Positions 58,525-64,000 of a stretch of DNA of 64,000 nucleotides are shown here, piece after piece. Numbering within the stretch: the stretch's first letter is position 1; each line of letters begins with the position of its first letter. A program made the translations under genes and the position numbers. The stretch covers positions 2,666,001-2,730,000 of the forward strand of contig NZ_CP087723.1 of NCBI RefSeq assembly GCF_024972735.1, read 5' to 3'. Below the pieces are notes generated by a model. The model did no database searches and was not told the DNA's origin. It saw nothing but the letters and a program-made list of their open reading frames with translations. Source of the DNA: Halalkaliarchaeum sp. AArc-CO. GTDB taxonomy: Archaea; Halobacteriota; Halobacteria; Halobacteriales; Haloferacaceae.

Positions 58525-59216
58525 GTCTCGGCGAACGCGAAGACGAGTTGCTGGATACGCTGGAAGCGGTCATCGACACCGAGTTGCCGTACGTACTGGT
58601 GGGGGGGTGGGCGATCGCGGCGTTCAACCAGCGGTTCACGACGGACGTCGACGTCGTCGTTCCGGCTCAGGCGGTCGACGACTACACCACACTTCTCGCC
58701 GACCGTGGCTACGAGAAAACTGCCGACGTCGAGCACAATCACCGGTACGAGGGGCGCACCGTCCGGTTCGAGAAAGACGTCGGCAACCCGGTTCGATTCG
58801 ACGCGATGATCGATGCGTTGGGCTGTCGACAGACGGAGGCCGAGTGGTCGTACCGCTATCTAGCACAGCACTCCACGACGGAAGAGTTGCGAACCGGTCG
58901 CCCGCTAACGGCCAGGATTCCGGAACGAGAACTGTTGTTCGTGGTGAAACTTCACAGTGGTCGACGGGCAGATACCCGTGATCTGGTGGTGCTTGCTGCA
59001 GACGCGGATTTCGACCGGATCGTGACTCACCTCCATCGTGGCGATCTCGAGAAACTCGCTGGCCGTATCGACACTGTCCTCGAGCGGCTCACCTCCGAGG
59101 GGTTCGGCGACGCGTTTAAAGGCGTTTTCGAGCAGCAGATCGTCCCGAAGCGGGACGTCGACGCCGTCGTCGAGTTCCTTCGGGACCAGCGACGGCGCCT
59201 CGATTCCGACACCTGA
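58521..59216 (+). CDS. AbiEii/JHP933-like nucleotidyltransferase
   Basis: A 231-residue protein with the active-site pattern YVLVGGWAIAAFNQRFTTDVDVVVP (GG-W...DxD at about 42-45), a later FDAMIDALG acidic position, and ERELLFVVKLHSGRRADTRDLVVL, the K/H-RDxxD-type segment of AbiEii toxins. AbiE toxins act on tRNA or GTP and give phage defence. The last 68 codons are duplicated at 48871-49078. Confidence 0.8.
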   Translation: MSLGEREDELLDTLEAVIDTELPYVLVGGWAIAAFNQRFTTDVDVVVPAQAVDDYTTLLADRGYEKTADVEHNHRYEGRTVRFEKDVGNPVRFDAMIDALGCRQTEAEWSYRYLAQHSTTEELRTGRPLTARIPERELLFVVKLHSGRRADTRDLVVLAADADFDRIVTHLHRGDLEKLAGRIDTVLERLTSEGFGDAFKGVFEQQIVPKRDVDAVVEFLRDQRRRLDSDT

Positions 59217-59259
59217 CGGCGGCACCCTCTTTTCGCCCGTACTGTCGTCTCTCCTGGTC

Positions 59260-59353
59260 ATACTGGCAGTTGGGGGGCCGTTATCGGCCGATCGGCCATC
59301 TGGTGGCCGATCGCATGGTCCATCGTCCGGTAACGGCTGACAACCGTCAGTGT
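59260..59353. repeat. H2 palindromic repeat, copy 4
   Basis: Outer arms TACTGGCAGTTG (59261-59272) and CAACCGTCAGTG (59341-59352), inner arms CCGTTATCGGCCGATCGGCC and GGTGGCCGATCG...CCGGTAACGG with a 12-bp insertion. It lies 44 bp after the AbiEii-like stop. Confidence 0.78.
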
Positions 59354-59490
59354 CGGGCGGCCGGCTGTCGGCTATGTCGGAAGCGACTGCACACGAGAGT
59401 TCGCTCCTCCGGAAGTCGCAGGTCCCGTCAGTAGTAGGGGTTGCCGAGGCCGACGGGTTATGTACGGTGACGGCCAATCCTCCCGCAGAG
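59354..59490. other. Promoter region of the DUF433 gene with H3-like remnant
   Basis: GGCCGGCTGTCGGCTATGTC (59359-59378) repeats the left part of H3. No clear TATA box was seen before 59491 except GGTTATGTAC (59457-59466). Confidence 0.4.
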
Positions 59491-59769
59491 ATGACGCGCA
59501 TCGTCCGGACCGACGACGTCCTCGGCGGGGAGCCCCGCATCGAGGGCACCCGGATCGGCGTCCGTCACGTCGCCGCGCGGGCGGTCGACGCCGGGCAGCC
59601 GCCGGCCCACGTGGCCGACCAGCTCGGGATTTCCCTCTCGGAGGTGTACGAGGCGCTTTCGTATTACTACGCGAACCTCGAGGAACTCCGCGAGTTCGAG
59701 CGAGCGAACGAGGCCGCCTTCGACCGCGTCGAGAACGAGTCGCTGGAGCCGAAAGAGCGGGTCCAGTGA
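59491..59769 (+). CDS. DUF433 (COG2442) family antitoxin
   Basis: This 92-residue protein (ATG at 59491) has MTRIVRTDDVLGGEPRIEGTRIGVRHVAARAVDAGQPPAHVADQLGISLSEVYEALSYYYANLEELREFE, a complete DUF433 with HTH-like helices. It is only moderately similar to the copy at 21205, so it is a separate lineage. Its stop overlaps the GTG of the DUF5615 frame by four bases (GTGA). Confidence 0.85.
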   Translation: MTRIVRTDDVLGGEPRIEGTRIGVRHVAARAVDAGQPPAHVADQLGISLSEVYEALSYYYANLEELREFERANEAAFDRVENESLEPKERVQ

Positions 59770-60134
59770 CCGATCCGACAATCCTTCTGGACGAGCACGT
59801 CGGGAGAGTCTTCGAGACCGTCCTTCGGGAGCGCGGCTACGAAACTGTCCAGGCCGAAGATCGCTTCGGGGAGTAAACCGTCGACCGGGAACTGCTGAAG
59901 TGGTGTGCCGAACGCAGGATCGTGTTGCTCTCGAACAACGCGAAGGACTTCGAGCCGCTCCATCGAGAACTCACCCACGCCGGAATCGTTCTGTATCGCG
60001 AACAGGATCTTCCCGACCGCGACCCCGATGGGCTGGGTCGGGCCCTCGACGAGGTGTTCGCACAGTACGGAGCTGACGGCCTCGAAAACGAGATCGTCGA
60101 CCTCGGAGACTGGTACGACTGGTTCCACCAGTGA
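59766..60134 (+). pseudogene. DUF5615 PIN-like toxin with in-frame stop
   Basis: From GTG at 59766: TDPTILLDEHVGRVFETVL, RERGYETVQAEDRFGE, TAA (59874-59876), then in the same frame TVDRELLKWCAERRIVLLSNNAKDFEPL, HRELTHAGIVLYREQDLP and on to the stop at 60134. The reading frame is otherwise whole, so one nonsense change inactivated the toxin while the antitoxin stayed intact. An internal ATG-like start would lose the first catalytic Asp. Confidence 0.85.
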
Positions 60135-60185
60135 CCGGGAGACACGGACGTCGACTATTCCGGGGCGATCGCGCTCCATCTCGGA

Positions 60186-60701
60186 TCAATCCTCGACGAC
60201 GGGTCGGAGTGCATCCAGGATCACTCCCGCTTCCAGCGGAGAGATCTCTTGTTCACGAGCCATGATGTGGTGCGTGACCGATCCATCGACGTATTCGCGA
60301 GCGTACTCGAGCGCAACGGAAAGCCCATCCAGTCCGTGGCGATCGACGTACGTATCGATGTCTTCGTTCCGCGTTCGACGGGCAATCGCCTCGACCAACG
60401 CCGGCGTGATCCGTCGTTCGACGTCCCCTGATATCAGCTGGAGGTCCATCTCGTGAGCCGTGTACGTCGCCGGACGTCCGTCGTTCGACTGCTCGATGAA
60501 GCCTGCAGCTTCGAGCTCGTCGACGTATTCGTAGACCGTTCGTTGCGGGAGATCGAGCGTTTCGACGATGTCCTGAATCGTTGTCTCCGGATGATGCCGG
60601 AGATAGGTATAGATCCATGCTTTGCGAGCGTTCCCGAGGAGCTCGAACGCCTCGCCGCCAGTATCGAGCGGAGTATCCCAGTTCGCTTCTCTCGTTGCCA
60701 T
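60186..60701 (-). CDS. Winged-helix regulator of a haloarchaeal toxin-antitoxin type
   Basis: A 171-residue protein (ATG at 60701): GGEAFELLGNARKAWIYTYLRHHPETTIQDIVETLDLPQRTVYEYVDELEAAGFIEQSNDGRPATYTA is a winged-helix domain, followed by a helical part and the C-terminal DGSVTHHIMAREQEISPLEAGVILDALRPVVED. I think the family is DUF7437 but could not check. Its C-terminus occurs as a relic at 19885-20000, followed there by a PIN fragment, so it is probably an antitoxin; here no toxin is directly downstream. Confidence 0.75.
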   Translation of the reverse strand: MATREANWDTPLDTGGEAFELLGNARKAWIYTYLRHHPETTIQDIVETLDLPQRTVYEYVDELEAAGFIEQSNDGRPATYTAHEMDLQLISGDVERRITPALVEAIARRTRNEDIDTYVDRHGLDGLSVALEYAREYVDGSVTHHIMAREQEISPLEAGVILDALRPVVED

Positions 60702-60890
60702 CCTAGTAGTGAATTGCACGCAAATCGCAATAAATCTTGTCGAAACGAATGTTACGGAGTTCGACATCGAGGTTTCGAATCGCTGGTAGGCTGACGCACA
60801 CTTTGCAAGCGAACTGATGGCGGGTCGCCCGGGCCTGCCTCGACAATCACGGGAAAGCGCCGCGAGATAGTTGGTAGCTCTCCGGATCGA
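60702..60890. pseudogene. Promoter of the wHTH gene and DUF7718 3' relic
   Basis: The minus-strand promoter is near 60715-60745 (GCACGCAAATCGCAATAAATC). From about 60765 to 60880 the plus strand repeats the last 35 codons of the gene at 57143-57502 (ISNLWEADAHLQANWRRFA...DNHG) with frameshifts. Confidence 0.6.
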
Positions 60891-61140
60891 AGCAAGCGCG
60901 TCGTGGCCCATCGCCGCCTGATCCCGACTCGTCGCGTGGACGTGGTACTGGCCGCCGCCCATCGTGTCAGACGGTCGGCTGTCGGCTATTCCGGGGGCGA
61001 CCGCGCCCTCCTGCGCGGTCGTCCCGGTAGGTAACGAAATCCGACCGTCTGTGGGTACAGCCACGGTGCGACCCGGAGAGGATTCGGGTTCGAACCCGGG
61101 TTGTGTACCCCGATACACAAGCGTGCCGATTCGATTTCCT
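60890..61140 (-). pseudogene. GT4 5' relic interrupted by an H3 element
   Basis: Minus-strand codons LRVAPWLYP (61048-61080) and GGGQYHVHATSRDQAAMGHD (60900-60962) are the two halves of the GT4 N-terminus; between them about 80 bp of H3 are inserted. The upstream region of the GT4 follows to 61140. Confidence 0.75.
60966..61046. repeat. H3 hairpin element, copy 1
   Basis: The element has ends AGACGGTCGG and CCGACCGTCT as perfect inverted repeats, an internal CTGTCGGCTATTCCGG and a GC-rich hairpin GCGACCGCG...CGCGGTCGT. It is inserted between codons of a glycosyltransferase relic, so its limits are well defined. Confidence 0.75.
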
Positions 61141-61404
61141 CGCTGGTCCGATCTGCTTTCGGGAACGACGAGGTATCCGAAGCGAGGAACACACCCCTCG
61201 GTTCGTCTGTTCTGGATCGAGTGTGCTTCCTCCCACACACTTCTCTTCGGAACGGCCCCGGACGAGTGTCCCGGGTTTTATAACCGATAGCCAGACGAAG
61301 TGCGTTCGGGGTCAGGAGGCCAAGGAATCGCGTATGTCAGGGAGACAAAACAGCTGGCCATCAAAAACGCGACGAAGAACTTCGAGCGGCCGTGGTAATG
61401 AGAA
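61141..61404. other. Gap before the second DUF7718-like gene
   Basis: ACACCCCTCGGTTCGTCTGT (61189-61208) is shared with 53512. GGTTTTATAACC (61273-61284) is a TATA-like palindrome but lies 120 bp from the gene. Nothing else is recognised. Confidence 0.4.
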
Positions 61405-61779
61405 ATGACGGACGACGAGGTAACGCCCCCGCCCGAGCGGCTGGCCGACCGCGTGCAGTTGCGCACGGCGTTCTCCACAGAGAGCGGCGTAGTGACCCGG
61501 TTTATGATCCAGTTGGAGTACTGGATCGACGGCGACTGGCAGGAGGTCGTTCGGTACGATCACGATCAGGACGCTCCCGGGGGCCACGACGTGACCGAAA
61601 GGGGATCACACCGTGACGTGTACCGCGACGGAGAGAAGTACCGCACAGAGGAGGTTTCGCCGCCGATTCCGGCGAACGAGGCGTTCGACTACGCCGAAGA
61701 AGATTTACGCGAGAACGCCGAACGATTCGTCAAGAGGTTTGAGCAATGGCACGGAGTGAAAGACAGGAGCCGCCTGTAA
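61405..61779 (+). CDS. DUF7718-like protein
   Basis: A 124-residue protein: LRTAFSTESGVVTRFMIQLEYWIDGDWQEVVRYDHDQDAPGGHDVTERGSHRDVYRDGEKYRTEEVSPPIPANEAFDYAEEDLRENAERFVKRFEQWHG. It has the same plan as 57143-57502 (strands, D-H-D...GHDV...GxHRDxY). Function is unknown. A 43-codon gene overlaps its end by 34 bp, which suggests a two-gene module, perhaps toxin and small antitoxin. Confidence 0.65.
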   Translation: MTDDEVTPPPERLADRVQLRTAFSTESGVVTRFMIQLEYWIDGDWQEVVRYDHDQDAPGGHDVTERGSHRDVYRDGEKYRTEEVSPPIPANEAFDYAEEDLRENAERFVKRFEQWHGVKDRSRL

Positions 61780-61877
61780 GCGAGAACGAGTTCGAGTCGA
61801 TGCCCGAGGGCATCAGCAGCCACTTCGACCGAGTACGTGAGCTGTTGAAGCAAGAAGCCGACCGCTCTGACGCCTGA
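61746..61877 (+). CDS. 43-residue protein overlapping the DUF7718-like gene
   Basis: ATG at 61746: MARSERQEPPVSENEFESMP, EGISSHFDRVRELLKQEADR, SDA. It is acidic and helical with haloarchaeal codon use. The overlap with the preceding gene (34 bp, different frame) and the same direction suggest coupling. I know no family. Confidence 0.55.
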   Translation: MARSERQEPPVSENEFESMPEGISSHFDRVRELLKQEADRSDA

Positions 61878-61924
61878 ACGCTGCTTTTTCTCGGCTCTCG
61901 ATTGGAGAGAACGATCTACGTAGT

Positions 61925-62060
61925 CGGTGGACGTGGTACTGTCCGCCGCCGTTCGTGTCGGGAGATACCTGTCGAGCGCCCCGGCGGATTCGGGTTCGAA
62001 CCCGGATCGTGTACCCCCATACACGAGCGTGCCGATTCGATCTCCTCGACGCTCCAACCG
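61925..62060 (-). pseudogene. GT4 5' relic (degenerate)
   Basis: GGACGTGGTACTGTCCGCCG (61928-61947) and the block GGCGGATTCGGGTTCGAACC to TGCCGATTCGATCTCC (61982-62045) match the N-terminal codons and upstream region of the GT4 gene, with the APWLYP part lost. Confidence 0.65.
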
Positions 62061-62233
62061 GATTCCGGAGAGGCGAGGCCCCAGACCCGAGGAACGCCTC
62101 ACAACGTTCGCCGCCAGAGTGGCCATCCCGCGCTGGCCCACGAGACGATCGAGGGGCGACCCGACGACGCCCGAAACGACTACCGGATCGTCCAACAGTT
62201 TATTAGTGATGGGGAGGGAACCATCATTCGTGG

Positions 62234-62518
62234 ATGGCGGACTACGAGACGGTCGAAGAGTACACGCGGAACGTCGGCGATTACGTCGAACACGTTCGCA
62301 TCCGACGAACGTGCGACGATCAGTATCCCTCTGGGTGGGACTACGCCCTCCACTACGGGACCGTCGACGGCGAAACGCTGCTTCGATACGATAATGCACA
62401 CGAACGTACGAACGGTCACGAGCGGCACACGCCCGAGGGCGTCGAGACGATCACCGTTCCGGGGATGCTCGAACTTCTCGAGCAATTTCAGACCGAAGTC
62501 GACGGCCTCCCACCGTAA
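62234..62518 (+). CDS. TumE-family toxin
   Basis: A 94-residue protein: DYVEHVRIRRTCDDQYPSGWDYALHYGTVDGETLLRYDNAHERTNGHERHTPEGVETI. The YALHYG...RYDNAH...HHxH-like pattern is that of TumE toxins (RYDNAHG-x-HHRH), which pair with HVO_A0114/TumA regulators. The pair here has the toxin first. CAGTTTATTAGTGATG (62196-62211) holds the probable TATA box. Confidence 0.82.
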   Translation: MADYETVEEYTRNVGDYVEHVRIRRTCDDQYPSGWDYALHYGTVDGETLLRYDNAHERTNGHERHTPEGVETITVPGMLELLEQFQTEVDGLPP

Positions 62519-62554
62519 CGCCACAACGACAGGACCAGTTTCCGGAGGAAAACC

Positions 62555-62953
62555 ATGACAGATCGAACCAAACTCGTCGTTCGCGTCGGCACCGGCGATC
62601 GAACCCGCAGAGAGGCACGAGAACGGATCCGAGCGCTCGAACGCGACGAAGACGTCGAGGACCGACACGTGCTCGTCCTCGAAGACGAGACCGAACTGCA
62701 TCGGTTGCTGAGCCCCGCGAACCTCCAGCTGTTGCGGGCGATCAGGGAACACGAACCCGAAAGCATGCGCGAAGCCGCCGACGTCGTCGACCGTGACTTC
62801 AAGGAGGTACACCGTAACTTGACCGAACTCGAGGCGCTCAACGTCGTCGAGTTCGAAACGGACGGCCGGGCGAAACGACCGATCGTTCGCTTCGACGAAA
62901 TCGACGTCGAGGTTTCTCTCGACGCACCGGACACGGGTCAGGCACCCGCCTGA
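62555..62953 (+). CDS. HVO_A0114-type winged-helix antitoxin (TumA-like)
   Basis: A 132-residue protein: KLVVRVGTGDRTRREARERIRALERDEDVEDRHVLVLEDETELHRLLSPANLQLLRAIREHEPESMREAADVVDRDFKEVHRNLTELEALNVVEFETDGRAKRPIVRFDEIDVEVSL. The winged helix covers about 48-115. It follows the toxin by 36 bp and should repress the operon and bind the toxin. Confidence 0.84.
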   Translation: MTDRTKLVVRVGTGDRTRREARERIRALERDEDVEDRHVLVLEDETELHRLLSPANLQLLRAIREHEPESMREAADVVDRDFKEVHRNLTELEALNVVEFETDGRAKRPIVRFDEIDVEVSLDAPDTGQAPA

Positions 62954-62994
62954 TCCCGGCCCAGCACGTGCACGGGAGACTGACCCCCACCTCG

Positions 62995-63160
62995 GTGCCG
63001 AACGACCGGCTGTCGGCTATTCCGGGGACGACCGCGCCCCCACGCGCGGTCGTCCCGGTAGGTGACGAGAGGCGGTCGTAGTGAAGACCGGCTGTCGGCT
63101 ATTCCGGAGGCGACCGCGCCCCCACGCGCGGTCGTCCCGGTAGGTGACGAGATCCAACCA
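62995..63160. repeat. H3 hairpin elements, copies 2 and 3 in tandem
   Basis: Two copies, 62999-63065 and 63079-63145, each with CCGGCTGTCGGCTATTCCGG and the hairpin ACGACCGCG...CGCGGTCGT, then CCCGGTAGGTGACGAG. They differ in a few bases and are separated by 13 bp. Confidence 0.75.
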
Positions 63161-63262
63161 TCTTCGGGTACAGCCACGGTGCGACCCGGAGGATTCGGGT
63201 TCGAACCTGGGTTGCAGACCCCGATACACGAGCGTGCCGATTCGATTTCCCCGATGGTCCGA
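63160..63262 (-). pseudogene. GT4 5' relic
   Basis: GGGTACAGCCACGGTGCGAC (63167-63186) through GTGCCGATTCGATTTCCCCG (63233-63252) are the APWLYP codons and the upstream region of the GT4 gene (RILRVAPWLYP on the minus strand). The H3 pair lies where the next codons should be, as in the relic at 60890. Confidence 0.75.
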
Positions 63263-63371
63263 TCGGATTCCGTAGACGACGAGGCCCCAGACCCGGAGGA
63301 ACGTCCACGAAGTTCGCCGCCAGAGACGAATCCGACCAAATCGTTTTGCCCCCGGGAGCGTAGTGTGACGT

Positions 63372-63812
63372 ATGGCGGAAGGGAACGCGGACGGGGCGAC
63401 GGTCGACGGCGTGGACGTGGAGAGGATTCGCCAGTATCTCGCGGACGCCGACGTGGTCTTCGCGATCCTGTTCGGATCACGGGCTCGGGGCACTCCCCAA
63501 GAATCGTCCGACGTCGATATCGCCCTCCGGTTCCCCGATGAACTGTCCCCGAAGGAGCGGTTCCGCCGGCGAAATCGGATCGACGCGGATCTCCAGGAGT
63601 ACGCCGACGGGTTCGTGGACGTGAGCGACGTCTCCCAGCTCCCGCTTCCGGTCGCCCACGCCGCCCTCCAGGAGGGGATCCGATTGATCGGCGACGAGCG
63701 GGACGTCGACGCTTACCGAGAGCGGATCGACGCCGAATACGAGGAGACGGCCCCCGCTCGGGAACGGGAACGGCGGGAATTCATCGACCGACTCGCGAAA
63801 GGAGAGATCTAG
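63372..63812 (+). CDS. mntA: MntA-like minimal nucleotidyltransferase antitoxin
   Basis: A 146-residue protein: IRQYLADADVVFAILFGSRARGTPQESSDVDIALRFPDELSPKERFRRRNRIDADLQEYADGFVDVSDVSQLPLPVAHAAL, with the GS-x10-D-x-D nucleotidyltransferase motif. It is the usual partner of HepT, whose gene starts three bases after its stop but is cut short. Confidence 0.88.
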   Translation: MAEGNADGATVDGVDVERIRQYLADADVVFAILFGSRARGTPQESSDVDIALRFPDELSPKERFRRRNRIDADLQEYADGFVDVSDVSQLPLPVAHAALQEGIRLIGDERDVDAYRERIDAEYEETAPARERERREFIDRLAKGEI

Positions 63813-63815
63813 ATA

Positions 63816-63900
63816 GTGGACGAGGAGGTCGTCGCGACCAAACTGAAACAGGTACACGAGTACACAACTGACGGCAACCGGCCGGTCAGACAGCGGGGTT
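63816..63900 (+). pseudogene. hepT toxin gene cut after about 15 codons
   Basis: From GTG at 63816: VDEEVVATKLKQVHEYT, the N-terminal helix of HepT (compare I-x-x-K-L-x-x-V-x-x-Y of the family). After that the sequence is the left flank of H1 (CAACTGACGGCAACCGGCCG, also at 53803), and the frame ends within H1. The HEPN active site is therefore missing and mntA is an orphan antitoxin. Confidence 0.75.
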
Positions 63901-64000
63901 GGGACTGAAAGGGGCGAGTCGCTGGAGGAAGACGGCTGACGGAAACCGCAGCGAACGACGTGAGCGAGGAGCGCACCGAAGCCCTCGACTCCAGCGACTC
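63901..64000 (+). repeat. H1 structured repeat, copy 6 (runs off the window)
   Basis: GGGACTGAAAGGGGCGAGTC with the second stem subtype, apical part ACCGCAGCGAACGACGTG, ending at CTCCAGCGACTC at the window edge. Three bases of the GCACC segment are missing relative to copies 4 and 5. Confidence 0.85.

Noticed and set aside
61087-61115. GGTTCGAACCC-like stretches that recall a tRNA T-arm (also at 43000, 57640, 61990, 63205)
   Set aside because: No acceptor, D or anticodon arm can be folded around them; they are the palindrome upstream of the GT4 start and its relics.

Overview
The window reads as haloarchaeal (class Halobacteria) DNA: most proteins are acidic, codons are GC-rich, several genes have TATA-like boxes just upstream, and the gene families are typical haloarchaeal ones (amphi-Trp protein, PRC-barrel protein, class III-signal pilins, ISH3/ISH6 transposases, HVO_A0114-type regulators, a PGF-CTERM-like surface protein, Orc1/Cdc6 with origin boxes). 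No rRNA, tRNA or CRISPR array was found.

Layout. (1) 0-9.5 kb is ordinary chromosome-like DNA: a 2-oxoacid dehydrogenase E1 alpha/beta pair, a sugar-nucleotide epimerase, a GAF-PAS histidine kinase, a flavin-type oxidoreductase, a pilin, a PQQ-propeller lipoprotein, small housekeeping-type proteins and a membrane protein. (2) 9.5-23 kb is an accessory island dense in toxin-antitoxin modules: wHTH-MazF, two hicBA loci (one broken), MntA-HepT, UPF0175-PIN, DUF433-DUF5615. Between them lie shuffled fragments of the same genes, two IS/tnpB elements, and two wHTH-plus-Rossmann-like gene pairs that may be an uncharacterised module. (3) 23-43 kb is a cell-surface polysaccharide or glycosylation locus: six glycosyltransferases, a sulfatase-fold protein, two FkbM methyltransferases, an asparagine-synthase-like protein, a Wzx-like flippase, a Wzy/O-antigen-ligase-like protein and a TupA-like ATP-grasp protein. 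Much of it is visibly AT-richer than its flanks, which suggests transfer; it is cut by ISH6, ISH3 and an ISH3 relic. (4) 43.2-45.7 kb is a replication origin: orc1/cdc6, an AT-rich stretch, four origin-recognition-box-like repeats (three in one orientation, one inverted), and on the far side the 3' remnant of a second cdc6. (5) 46-64 kb is a second accessory island: two pilins, VapBC, a 1139-residue Tat/PGF-CTERM-like surface protein, a DUF2080-tnpB element, an AbiE-like pair, DUF433 with a nonsense-mutated DUF5615, TumE-TumA, DUF7718-like genes and a final mntA whose hepT partner is cut.

The most unusual content is non-coding. Three families of short structured repeats are scattered through both islands. 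H1 (about 108-114 bp, six copies) has a conserved outer helix GAAAG/CTTTC, a GGG/GGG internal loop and a central stem whose two arms differ between subtypes in a compensatory way. H2 (82-94 bp palindromes, at least four copies) has a fixed CGATCGGCC core and co-varying ends. H3 (about 80 bp, three clear copies) is a GC-rich hairpin that sits inside a gene relic. H1 and H2 repeatedly lie exactly at the broken ends of toxin-antitoxin genes, so they look either mobile or recombinogenic. All family names are from recognition of sequence, not database searches.
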